A DNA stretch of 53,026 bases from an uncultured Clostridia bacterium. GTDB lineage: Bacteria > Bacillota > Clostridia > TANB77 > CAG-508. The position numbers were made by a program, and so were the translations under genes. Below are positions 44,341 through 52,778 of this stretch, one piece after another (the stretch's first letter is position 1; each line of letters begins with the position of its first letter). A model generated the notes under the pieces. That model worked only from the letters and a program-made list of their open reading frames with translations. It ran no database searches and was not told the DNA's origin. The stretch is taken from the NCBI GenBank assembly GCA_904387305.1, contig CAJFLB010000006.1:1-53026 (forward strand). Direction: 5' to 3'.

Positions 44341-46629
44341 ATGCTAAAAGTATTAAAAAACTTAAAAAAATCACTAGGAGCTGTTATTATTATTGTCATA
44401 TTATTATGTGTGCAAGCTTCAACAGATTTAGCATTACCAGATTATACTTCAAAGATTGTAAATGAAGGAATACAAGCAGGTGGTATTACAAGTGCTGTAC
44501 CAGAAATTATCTCTAAAGAAGATATGGATAATATGCTTGTCTTTACAGATCAAGATGATGAAATTTTAGAAAATTATACAATGATTTCAGCAACGGGGGA
44601 AAATGGGTATGAGACACAAGAAAAACATGAAGAAAAAGTGATAAAACAATATTTTGGAACAGATTATGAAATTCAGAAAGATGCCATTTATGTGTTGAAA
44701 GACATTAATGAAGAACAAGAAGAAACGCTAACAGGACTCATTGTGGATCCATTAATGGAAATGACAACCATTACAAGTGAAGAGACAGCAAATCAAATAA
44801 AAGAGCAATTATTACAAAATGTTCCTGAAACACAAAGAGAATATATCCAAAATATGTCTTTAATAGAAATCATTGAACAAATGCCAGAAGAGCAAAAAAC
44901 GCAAGTTTTGGCAGAATTTACAAAACAAATTGAGGAAATGAATGATTCTATAAAAGAACAAGCAGCTATTTCTTCAGTAAAACAGATTTACATACATGCG
45001 GGAATTGATACTGACAAAATTCAAAATGATTATATTTTGAAAACAGGATTACAAATGCTTGGAATTGCATTAATTACCATGATATGTGCTGTATCTATTA
45101 TGTTGTTATCATCAAGAGTAGCAGCAAAATTAGGAAAAACATTAAGAGAGAAAGTCTTTAAAAAAGTCATGACATTTTCAAATGCAGAATTGAATCAATT
45201 TTCAACAGCATCATTAATTACGCGTAGTACCAATGATGTGCAACAAATACAACAATTAATTACCATCCTATTTAGAGTCGTTGTATATGCACCAATCATA
45301 GGAGTTGGTGGATTTGTTAGAGTATTAACCAGTACAGATAATTCAATGGCATGGATTATTGGAGTGGCAATATTGGCTATTTTATTTATTGTAGGAACTC
45401 TATTTGCTATTGCAATGCCTAAATTTAGAAAATTACAAGATTTAATAGACAAATTAAATGAAGTTTCAAGAGAAATCCTTACAGGTTTACCAGTTATTAG
45501 AGCATTTAATAAAGAAAAGAAAGAAGAAGCCAGATTTGATGTAGCTAATAAAGATTTAATGAAAACCAATTTATTTGTTAATAAAGCCATGTCTATGATG
45601 ATGCCTTTATTAATGTTCATTATGAATGCAATTATGATATTAATTGTTTGGGTAGGTGGCCACAATGTAGACCAAGGTGTTATGCAGGTTGGAGATATGA
45701 TGGCGTTTATTCAATATACAATGCAAATCGTTATGGCATTCTTAATGATATCTATGATTTCAATTATGCTTCCTAGAGCAGCCGTTTCTGCAAGAAGAAT
45801 TAATGAAGTTATAGAGGCAGAACCAAGTATCAAAGATAGAAAAGAAACAAAGAAATTTGATTCAAATAAGAAAGGATTAGTAGAATTCAAAAATGTTTCA
45901 TTTAGATATCCAGATGCAGACACAGAAATCTTAGAGGATATTAACTTTACAGCAGAACCTGGAAAAACAACAGCAATTATAGGAAGTACAGGAAGTGGTA
46001 AGTCAACGGTTGTTAATTTGATACCAAGATTTTATGATGTTACAGGTGGAGAATTATGCATTGATGGTGCAAATGTAAAAGATGTTTCTCAAAAAGATTT
46101 GAGAGACATTATCGGATTTGTGCCACAAAAAGGTGTGTTATTCTCAGGAACCATTGAATCAAATATCAAATATTCAGATGAAACCATGTCAGACGAAAGA
46201 ATGGTAGAAGCAGCAGAAATCGCACAAGCAACAGAATTTATTAATGAGAAAGAAAACAAATACCAAGACCCAATTGCACAAGGAGGAGGAAATGTATCAG
46301 GTGGTCAAAAACAAAGATTATCTATTGCAAGAGCAATTGCAAAAGACCCAGAAATCTTTGTATTTGATGATAGTTTTTCAGCCTTAGACTTTAAGACAGA
46401 CAGTAGCTTAAGAGAAGCACTAGCAACAAGAACCCAAAACAAAACAGTCATTATTGTTGCCCAGAGAATTAGTACCATTTTAAATGCAGATAAAATTATT
46501 GTCTTAGAAGAAGGAAAAATGGTAGGAATGGGTACACATGAAGAATTAATGAAAAATAATGAAACCTATAGGCAAATTGCCTTATCACAATTGTCCGAAG
46601 AAGAATTAGGCGAGAAAGGAGGTAAGTAA
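44341..46629 (+). CDS. ABC exporter half-transporter with large external insert, degenerate ATP site
   Basis: This is a type IV ABC exporter half (membrane plus ATPase), partner of the next gene. TM1 (about 13-35) is followed by an unusually large hydrophilic insert, residues about 40-225, rich in Glu/Gln, before TM2 (about 230-250). The ATPase has GSTGSGKST and VSGGQKQRLS, but the Walker B is IFVFDDSFSALD, with Asp in place of the catalytic Glu. This gives the degenerate site typical of heterodimeric exporters such as BmrCD or TM287/288. The length of 762 residues exceeds the normal ~580 because of the insert. GAAGGAG precedes the ATG. The second half starts one base after its stop. Confidence 0.93.
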   Translation: MLKVLKNLKKSLGAVIIIVILLCVQASTDLALPDYTSKIVNEGIQAGGITSAVPEIISKEDMDNMLVFTDQDDEILENYTMISATGENGYETQEKHEEKVIKQYFGTDYEIQKDAIYVLKDINEEQEETLTGLIVDPLMEMTTITSEETANQIKEQLLQNVPETQREYIQNMSLIEIIEQMPEEQKTQVLAEFTKQIEEMNDSIKEQAAISSVKQIYIHAGIDTDKIQNDYILKTGLQMLGIALITMICAVSIMLLSSRVAAKLGKTLREKVFKKVMTFSNAELNQFSTASLITRSTNDVQQIQQLITILFRVVVYAPIIGVGGFVRVLTSTDNSMAWIIGVAILAILFIVGTLFAIAMPKFRKLQDLIDKLNEVSREILTGLPVIRAFNKEKKEEARFDVANKDLMKTNLFVNKAMSMMMPLLMFIMNAIMILIVWVGGHNVDQGVMQVGDMMAFIQYTMQIVMAFLMISMISIMLPRAAVSARRINEVIEAEPSIKDRKETKKFDSNKKGLVEFKNVSFRYPDADTEILEDINFTAEPGKTTAIIGSTGSGKSTVVNLIPRFYDVTGGELCIDGANVKDVSQKDLRDIIGFVPQKGVLFSGTIESNIKYSDETMSDERMVEAAEIAQATEFINEKENKYQDPIAQGGGNVSGGQKQRLSIARAIAKDPEIFVFDDSFSALDFKTDSSLREALATRTQNKTVIIVAQRISTILNADKIIVLEEGKMVGMGTHEELMKNNETYRQIALSQLSEEELGEKGGK

Positions 46630-46630
46630 T

Positions 46631-48454
46631 ATGCCAGGACCAATGGGAGGACCTAGAGGAGGTCAAACAACAGAAAGAGCAAAAGATTTTAAAAAAACTA
46701 CAAAGAAATTAATACGTTCTTATTTAGTAGATTATAAAATACCAATCATTATTGTTATGATATTTGCAATTGGTAGCACCATATTTACCATTGTAGGACC
46801 TAAAATATTAGGAAATGCAACAACAGAAATCTTTAATGGATTGGTTAGCAAATTAAGTGGTGGAACAGGTATTGACTTTGGAAAAGTTGGTCAGATTGCT
46901 CTAACATTATTAGGATTATATATTATCAGTGCATTATTTTCTTTTGTACAGAGATTTTTAATGACAAATGTTGCTCAAAAAATTACCTATAAATTAAGAA
47001 ATGATGTAGCAATCAAAATTAATAAATTACCAATGAAATATTTTGATAAAAAGACAAATGGAGAAGTTTTGTCAATTATTACAAATGATATTGATACATT
47101 AAGTATGAACTTAAACCAAAGTATTACAGAGATTATTACATCTGTATGTACAATCATTGGAATTTTAGTTATGATGTTCTCCATTAGCTGGCAAATGACA
47201 TTAATTTCATTAGTTATATTGCCAGTAGCAGGAATATTAGTGACATTTATTGTAAAAAAATCACAAAAATATTTCACAAGGCAACAAGATTATTTAGGAC
47301 ATGTAAATGGTCAAGTAGAAGAAATATATGGTGGATTAAATATTGTAAAAGTATTTAATGCTGAAGAAAAAGTAACAAAAGATTTTGAAAAGGCCAATGA
47401 AGAATTATATCATTCTGGATGGAAATCACAATTCTTGTCAGGTTTAATGCACCCTGTTATGAACTTTATATCAAACGTAGGATATGTAGCAGTGGCAGTA
47501 GCTGGTGGATATTTAGCAATTAATGGAACCATTACAGTTGGCAATATTCAAAGTTTTATACAATACAATAGACAATTTACACAACCAATTAACCAATTGG
47601 CGCAAATTTCTAATATGTTACAAGCAATGATGGCAGCAGCAGAAAGAATTTTTGAATTTTTAGAAGAACCAGAAGAAGTTGTAACAGCTAAAGGAAATAT
47701 AGATACTTCAAAATTAAAAGGAAATGTAGAATTTAAACATGTTAAATTTGGATATGACCCAGATAGAACAATTATAAAAGATTTCAATAGCAGTGTACAT
47801 GAAGGTCAAAAAATAGCAATCGTTGGACCAACAGGAGCTGGAAAAACGACTATGGTAAAATTGTTAATGCGTTTTTATGATGTAACAGATGGAGAAATTG
47901 ATGTGGATGGTCATAATGTAAAAGACTTTGATAGAGGCGAACTTCGTAAAATGTTTGGTATGGTATTGCAAGATACCTGGCTATTTGGAGGAACCGTAAA
48001 AGAAAATATCAAATATAGCAAAGAAGACGCAACAGATACAGAAGTCGTAGAAGCAGCAAAAGCAGCACATGTTCATCATTTTATAAAAACATTACCAAAT
48101 GGATATAATTCTATGATAAATGAAGAGTCAACAAACATATCAGCCGGTCAAAAGCAATTACTTACAATTGCCAGAGTTATATTAGCAGATCCTAAGATAT
48201 TAATATTAGATGAGGCAACAAGCTCAATAGATACAAGAACAGAAATACAAATACAATCAGCGATGGATAATCTAATGAAGGGAAGAACAAGCTTTATTAT
48301 TGCTCATAGATTATCAACCATAAAAAATGCAGATTTAATTTTAGTTATGAATCATGGAGATATTGTAGAACAAGGTACACATGAAGAATTACTTGCAAAA
48401 AATGGATTTTATGCTGATTTATATAATTCTCAATTTGAAGAAGTAGAGGAATAA
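46631..48454 (+). CDS. ABC exporter half-transporter, canonical ATPase
   Basis: This is the second half of the heterodimeric exporter. Residues 1 to about 330 are the six-helix membrane domain, and the ATPase follows with GPTGAGKTT, ISAGQKQLL (signature) and ILILDEATSSID (canonical Walker B with the catalytic Glu). The length of 607 residues is normal. It begins one base after the upstream gene, so the two are translated from one message and pair in the membrane. The N terminus has GPMGGPRGGQ, a glycine-rich leader. The transported substrate is unknown; lipids or drugs are typical. A GGACC repeat begins at its stop codon. Confidence 0.94.
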   Translation: MPGPMGGPRGGQTTERAKDFKKTTKKLIRSYLVDYKIPIIIVMIFAIGSTIFTIVGPKILGNATTEIFNGLVSKLSGGTGIDFGKVGQIALTLLGLYIISALFSFVQRFLMTNVAQKITYKLRNDVAIKINKLPMKYFDKKTNGEVLSIITNDIDTLSMNLNQSITEIITSVCTIIGILVMMFSISWQMTLISLVILPVAGILVTFIVKKSQKYFTRQQDYLGHVNGQVEEIYGGLNIVKVFNAEEKVTKDFEKANEELYHSGWKSQFLSGLMHPVMNFISNVGYVAVAVAGGYLAINGTITVGNIQSFIQYNRQFTQPINQLAQISNMLQAMMAAAERIFEFLEEPEEVVTAKGNIDTSKLKGNVEFKHVKFGYDPDRTIIKDFNSSVHEGQKIAIVGPTGAGKTTMVKLLMRFYDVTDGEIDVDGHNVKDFDRGELRKMFGMVLQDTWLFGGTVKENIKYSKEDATDTEVVEAAKAAHVHHFIKTLPNGYNSMINEESTNISAGQKQLLTIARVILADPKILILDEATSSIDTRTEIQIQSAMDNLMKGRTSFIIAHRLSTIKNADLILVMNHGDIVEQGTHEELLAKNGFYADLYNSQFEEVEE

Positions 48455-48485
48455 TGGGTCCATTGGGACCGGGTCCGTTTGGGAC
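48455..48485. repeat. GGACC-(A/G)-GGTCC palindromic repeat, copy 5
   Basis: A 31-base unit (TGGGTCCATTGGGACCGGGT, then CCGTTTGGGAC) begins directly after the exporter stop codon. It is in the opposite orientation to copy 6 at 49431; the two flank the BI-1 gene. Confidence 0.85.
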
Positions 48486-48532
48486 GTTTAGGAAAATAAA
48501 AGCATTAAGATAATACTAGAAAATAAATGAAT

Positions 48533-48556
48533 ACAAGGCATCGAAAGATGCCTTGT
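48533..48556. terminator. GAAA-tetraloop hairpin between exporter and BI-1 genes
   Basis: A perfect 10-bp stem ACAAGGCATC / GATGCCTTGT closes on GAAA. It lies between convergent genes and may serve both, but flanking T-runs are weak. Confidence 0.6.
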
Positions 48557-48602
48557 AAAATTTAGCTAATTTAAGTATGGCATATTCGCCATATTTAGAA
48601 TG

Positions 48603-49280
48603 CTAGTTTCTTCTCTTTCCAAAAATAGAAAGAATTCTTAAGAAAATGTTGATAAAATCAAGATATAATTGCATTGCACAATAAATATATATTTTTTCTT
48701 GGTCAATATTAGGTTCTAATTGTAAAGCTTTTATTTTATTAATATCATAAATGGTAACTCCAAAAAATACAGCTAAGATGAACCAATCTAATATTAAATC
48801 AAATAAAGAACTGTCAAAGAAAAATAGATTTACTAAGCTAAGAATTAAACCTATAATCAAAAATACATTTAAATAAGTATGCCAACTACTTAAATCTTTG
48901 TTGGTTTTATATCCAATTAAACTTAAAACACCAAAAATTAAAGCTGAAGCAATAAATAAGGTAATGATTGAGTTTAATTCAAAAACAGCAAAAATGACAG
49001 ACAGTGTAACACCATTTAATGCAGCATATACAAAATACAGGATGCCGACAACAATTGGTGGTAATTTTCTAAATAGAAGACTAAATAGTAAAACAGCAAT
49101 TAATTCTATAATCAATAATCCTGTGAAAGAATCTTCTAGTAGAATTGTGTAGAATAATCCTGAAGAATATGTATACCAAGCAATTAAGGCTGAACCTAAT
49201 AGGCCTAAGAACATCCAGAAGAATGTTTTTCCAAAAAGCTTATTCTCAGTAGGCATATTTTGAACTTCATTTTCTTCCAT
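48603..49280 (-). CDS. BI-1/YccA family membrane protein
   Basis: This Bax-inhibitor-1-like protein has seven membrane segments; bacterial members such as YetJ are pH-sensitive calcium leak channels. Conserved parts include FFWMFLGLLGSALIAWYTYS near the N terminus, ILYFVYAALNGVTLSVIFAV (the central family motif) and YLDFINIFLRILSIFGKRRN at the C terminus. The frame opens at 49340, but AAAGGAG precedes the ATG at 49280, giving 225 residues. Two GGACC repeats in opposite orientation bracket this gene. The calcium role is inferred from relatives. Confidence 0.9.
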   Translation of the reverse strand: MEENEVQNMPTENKLFGKTFFWMFLGLLGSALIAWYTYSSGLFYTILLEDSFTGLLIIELIAVLLFSLLFRKLPPIVVGILYFVYAALNGVTLSVIFAVFELNSIITLFIASALIFGVLSLIGYKTNKDLSSWHTYLNVFLIIGLILSLVNLFFFDSSLFDLILDWFILAVFFGVTIYDINKIKALQLEPNIDQEKIYIYCAMQLYLDFINIFLRILSIFGKRRN

Positions 49281-49430
49281 ATCAAAACTCCTTTCAATAT
49301 TATATAAATTTAGTATACAAATAAAATGGAAATTATGCAATATATAAAATTAATTTGCTAAAATATGGACAAATTTATTGTTAGCAGTTTATTGAAATAT
49401 TATTTAATGTATGACATAATAGAACAAAAT

Positions 49431-49461
49431 GTCCCAAACGGACCTGGTCCCAATGGACCCA
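49431..49461. repeat. GGACC-A-GGTCC palindromic repeat, copy 6
   Basis: A 31-base unit (GTCCCAAACGGACCTGGTCC, then CAATGGACCCA) is the reverse complement of copy 5 apart from its central base. It ends directly against the AAAAGGAG ribosome binding site of the AlkD-like gene, so it lies in that leader and could fold next to the start codon. Confidence 0.85.
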
Positions 49462-49474
49462 AAAGGAGTTATGT

Positions 49475-50170
49475 ATGAAACAAAAAATAAAAAAAGAATT
49501 AAAGCAATTAGCAGACGAAAAATATAAAGAATTTCATAAAGGATTATGTCCTGGTACAGAAAATATATTAGGAATAAGAGTGCCAGTTCTTAGAGAGTAT
49601 GCAAAAAAATTATCAAAAGAATATGACATTCGAGAATTATTAAATGATATAGATGATGAGTATTATGAAGAAATCATGTTACAAGGAATGCTAATTGGCT
49701 TAGAAAAAGAAAAAGATAAAGATATAGAAAATATACTAAAAGATATAGAAGAATTTGTGCCTAAAATTGATAATTGGGCAGTTTGTGACACTTTTTGTGC
49801 AGGATTAAAAATAACTAAAAAGAATCTAGACAAAATGTGGGAATTTTTACAAAAGTATGTGATATCAGAAAAAGAGTTCGAAATTCGATTTGGTGTGGTG
49901 ATGATATTAGATTATTATATAGCAGAAGAGTATTTAGAAAAAAATTTCGCTATATTTGATCATATAAAGAGTGATAAATATTATGTTCAAATGGCAGTAG
50001 CATGGGCGATTTCTATTTGTTTAATTAAATTTTATGACAAAACAATAGAATATTTAAAACAGGCTAAAGTAGATAAATTTACATATAATAAAGCTTTGCA
50101 AAAAGCGATAGAATCTTACAGAATAACAGAAGAACAAAAAACAGAATTAAGAAAAATGAAAAAAATGTAA
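49475..50170 (+). CDS. AlkD family DNA alkylation repair protein
   Basis: This DNA glycosylase of the AlkD (HEAT-like repeat) family removes N3- and N7-alkylated purines. CPGTENILGIRVPVLREYAK near residue 24 is the family's start motif. NWAVCDTFCAGL near 101 has the aromatic/acid cleft, and RFGVVMILDYYI and YVQMAVAWAISICLIKF follow. The length of 231 residues is typical. AAAAGGAG lies a few bases before the ATG and abuts a palindromic repeat. The gene stands alone. Base-excision activity is inferred from family. Confidence 0.92.
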   Translation: MKQKIKKELKQLADEKYKEFHKGLCPGTENILGIRVPVLREYAKKLSKEYDIRELLNDIDDEYYEEIMLQGMLIGLEKEKDKDIENILKDIEEFVPKIDNWAVCDTFCAGLKITKKNLDKMWEFLQKYVISEKEFEIRFGVVMILDYYIAEEYLEKNFAIFDHIKSDKYYVQMAVAWAISICLIKFYDKTIEYLKQAKVDKFTYNKALQKAIESYRITEEQKTELRKMKKM

Positions 50171-50178
50171 AATTATAT

Positions 50179-50206
50179 TTGATAAATATTTTTTTTATGT
50201 TATAGT
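50179..50206 (+). promoter_or_regulatory. Candidate promoter of the GH18 protein gene
   Basis: TTGATA (50179-50184) and TATAGT (50201-50206) have a 16-base spacer and lie 37 bases before the start at 50244. Confidence 0.55.
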
Positions 50207-50243
50207 AGTATAAGAAAAAATAAAAAGTACAAAGGAGAGAAGA

Positions 50244-51971
50244 ATGGGAAGAGGAAGAAGAGAATTAGAAAAAGAACCAAAGAAAATATTATATGGAGAG
50301 GTAGAAAAAAAGAAAAAAATTATTATTGGCGTAGGAATTACTATATTAGCAATTATTGTATTATTTATTATTGCAATGGTAGTAAATAACTATATTATAT
50401 TGGATAATAACACAACAACAAATTTAATTATTAACAATAAAAATGTAACATCAGATTTACGAAATGATATCATACAAGAGGATGGCGTTATTTATTTATC
50501 AGAAGATGATATTGCCAATTTCTTTGATAAACATATTTATTTAGAAGAAGAAAATAACCGAATAATTACAACATATAATAAAAAAATAGCAGAAGTTAGT
50601 TTAGATGAAAATGTGATTAATATAAATGGAGAAGATAAGAACACATCTGCACATGCCATTGAGAGAGATGGCGTTATTTATATACCAATTTCAGAAATGA
50701 CAGAAGTGTATGATATAGAAATTGGAAATATAGAAGAAACTAAAGTAATTACTATGGATTCATTAGATAGAGAACAAAGAAAAGCAAGTGTGAATTCTAA
50801 TTTAGCAGTAAAATCTTCAACGAATTTTATAGCAAGAACAGTGGATAGAGTAGAAGAAGGGGAAGAGGTTATTGTAATTTCTTCTGATGAAGGATATTCT
50901 AGAATAAGAACAGAAAATGGAAAAATTGGATATGTAAAAACGAACAAGTTAGCAAATGAATATGCAGTTAGAGAAGATATACCAGAGGAAAAGCAAATTG
51001 AAGGAAAAATCAATATGACATGGGATTACTATTCAGAAGTTGGAAGTGCACCTGATAGAACAGGAACAACAATAGATGGTGTAAATGTTGTATCACCAGC
51101 TTTCTTCTATATAGATGAAGATGGAGATTTCAGAGAGAACGTAGGAGAAAGTGGAGAAGCATATGTGGATTGGGCACATGGTAATGGTTATAAAGTATGG
51201 CCAATGGTATCTAACGCACCAGCAGCTAATGAAAGCTTAGAAATCACATCAGAAATTATGAATAGCTATGAAAATAGAAAAGAATTAATAGAACAAATTG
51301 TTGATGCATGTGTTGAATATGATTTAGATGGAATTAATATAGATTTTGAAAATATGAAACAAGAAGATATTGATTTATATTCAAGATTTATTATAGAATT
51401 AACACCAAGATTAGATGACTTGGGAAAAGTGGTTTCAGTAGACGTAACAGCACCAGATGGTGGTGAAACTTGGTCAATGTGTTTTGACAGAAATGTCATT
51501 GGAGATGTAGCAGATTATATTGTATTTATGGCATATGACCAAAATGGTATATCTAGTACAACAGCAGGAACAAATGCAGGATATAATTGGATAGAATTAA
51601 ATTTAGTAAAATTCTTACAAACAGAAGAAATAGACTCAGACAAACTAATATTAGGAATGCCATTTTATACAAGACTATGGATAGAAGATGCTAATGGAGA
51701 TATTGTAAGAAATCCAACAGTTAATATGGAAGATATTGAAGACGTTTTACCAGATGATGTTCAAAAAACATGGGATGATGAATTGAAACAATACTATGTA
51801 GAATATCAAGATGGAGAATACACAAGAAAAATGTGGATAGAAGATGTAGAATCATTAAAAGCAAAAGTTTCATTAGTAAATGAAAATGACTTAGCAGGAG
51901 TTGCTTCTTGGCAATATGGAATGGAAACACAAGATGTATGGCCAATGTTAAAAGAAGAACTAGGACTTTAG
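50244..51971 (+). CDS. Membrane-anchored GH18 protein with SH3 domain
   Basis: This is a cell-envelope hydrolase. A basic N terminus and one membrane segment (about 28-50) put the rest outside. Residues about 60-175 resemble a copper-amine-oxidase-N-like stalk with repeated GVIYLS/GVIYIP patterns. A bacterial SH3 domain follows (about 185-240, FIARTVDRVEEGEEVIVIS). The GH18 barrel occupies about 250-575 with its catalytic motif DGINIDFE at 362-369 (acid E369). GH18/SH3 proteins of this type, such as spore cortex hydrolases of the YaaH/SleL group, attack N-acetylglucosamine polymers in peptidoglycan. Without LysM domains the closest match is the YdhD-like group. AAAGGAG precedes the ATG. Confidence 0.9.
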   Translation: MGRGRRELEKEPKKILYGEVEKKKKIIIGVGITILAIIVLFIIAMVVNNYIILDNNTTTNLIINNKNVTSDLRNDIIQEDGVIYLSEDDIANFFDKHIYLEEENNRIITTYNKKIAEVSLDENVININGEDKNTSAHAIERDGVIYIPISEMTEVYDIEIGNIEETKVITMDSLDREQRKASVNSNLAVKSSTNFIARTVDRVEEGEEVIVISSDEGYSRIRTENGKIGYVKTNKLANEYAVREDIPEEKQIEGKINMTWDYYSEVGSAPDRTGTTIDGVNVVSPAFFYIDEDGDFRENVGESGEAYVDWAHGNGYKVWPMVSNAPAANESLEITSEIMNSYENRKELIEQIVDACVEYDLDGINIDFENMKQEDIDLYSRFIIELTPRLDDLGKVVSVDVTAPDGGETWSMCFDRNVIGDVADYIVFMAYDQNGISSTTAGTNAGYNWIELNLVKFLQTEEIDSDKLILGMPFYTRLWIEDANGDIVRNPTVNMEDIEDVLPDDVQKTWDDELKQYYVEYQDGEYTRKMWIEDVESLKAKVSLVNENDLAGVASWQYGMETQDVWPMLKEELGL

Positions 51972-51985
51972 AAATAAAAATTAGG

Positions 51986-52036
51986 GACACAACAAAATAG
52001 AACAAAAAATGTTCAATTTGATGTGTCTTTTCTATT
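51986..52036 (+). terminator. Terminator of the GH18 gene
   Basis: GACACAACAAAATAGAACA pairs with TGTTCAATTTGATGTGTC with a few mismatches and is followed by TTTTCTATT. An AGGGAC tip precedes it, resembling the other GGGGAC repeats. Confidence 0.8.
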
Positions 52037-52067
52037 ATATAATTTCATAAAATAACTTAAAATAGCC

Positions 52068-52095
52068 TTGACAACAGTAATTTCAATGGTATAAT
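52068..52095 (+). promoter_or_regulatory. Consensus promoter of sigH
   Basis: TTGACA (52068-52073) and TATAAT (52090-52095) have a 16-base spacer. It is a vegetative sigma-A type promoter, with the start codon 35 bases downstream. Confidence 0.75.
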
Positions 52096-52130
52096 ACTAA
52101 TAAAGTGACACTTTGGAGGGATTTTGACGA

Positions 52131-52778
52131 ATGCAAAAGGAAAATGTATTTTTTTCTGTAGATAAATTTGACGGCATGACAGATGAACAAATTGTATTAG
52201 AAGTACAAAAGGGCGATAAGCAAGCTATATCATATTTAATGAATAAGTATAAAGAATTAGTGAATATAAAAGTTAGTAAATACTTTATGGTTGGAGCTGA
52301 AAGAGATGATATTGTTCAAGAAGGCTTAATAGGATTATTTAAAGCAATCAAAATGTTTAAAAAAGATAAAAACAATAGTTTTAAATCATTTGCAAATATG
52401 TGTATCGAAAGGCAATTAATAACAGCGATTAAATCTTCAACAAGACAAAAACATATGCCATTAAATTCCTATTTATCATTAAATGCTTCTGCATATGATA
52501 ATGAAGAAGAAAATGGAACAGAATTAATTAACACATTAGACAACAAAATGGTAGAAGATCCATTAGAAACAGTAATGAAAAAAGAATATTATGAACAGAT
52601 TGAAAGTTCAATAGAAAAATCTTTAAGTACATTTGAAAAACAAGTTTTAGATGGATATGTAAAAGGATATAGTTATGTAACAATTGCTAAAAAATTAGAT
52701 TCACCTGTAAAATCAGTGGATAATGCAATACAAAGAATTCGAAAAAAAGCAATTAAAAATATGTTAAATGAAATTTAA
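52131..52778 (+). CDS. sigH: RNA polymerase sigma-H factor
   Basis: SigH (Spo0H) directs transcription of early sporulation and transition-state genes. Region 2 contains KGDKQAISYLMNKYKELVNI and AERDDIVQEGLIGLFKAIKM, then SFKSFANMCIERQLITAIKS, TRQKHMPLNSYLSLNA (a SigH hallmark) and a region 4 helix-turn-helix with YSYVTIAKKLDSPVKSVDNA, IQRIRKKA. The length of 215 residues is normal. GGAGGG lies nine bases before the ATG. A foldback element begins directly after the stop codon. In Firmicutes sigH is usually followed by rpmG, secE and nusG; that region lies beyond the window. Confidence 0.95.
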   Translation: MQKENVFFSVDKFDGMTDEQIVLEVQKGDKQAISYLMNKYKELVNIKVSKYFMVGAERDDIVQEGLIGLFKAIKMFKKDKNNSFKSFANMCIERQLITAIKSSTRQKHMPLNSYLSLNASAYDNEEENGTELINTLDNKMVEDPLETVMKKEYYEQIESSIEKSLSTFEKQVLDGYVKGYSYVTIAKKLDSPVKSVDNAIQRIRKKAIKNMLNEI

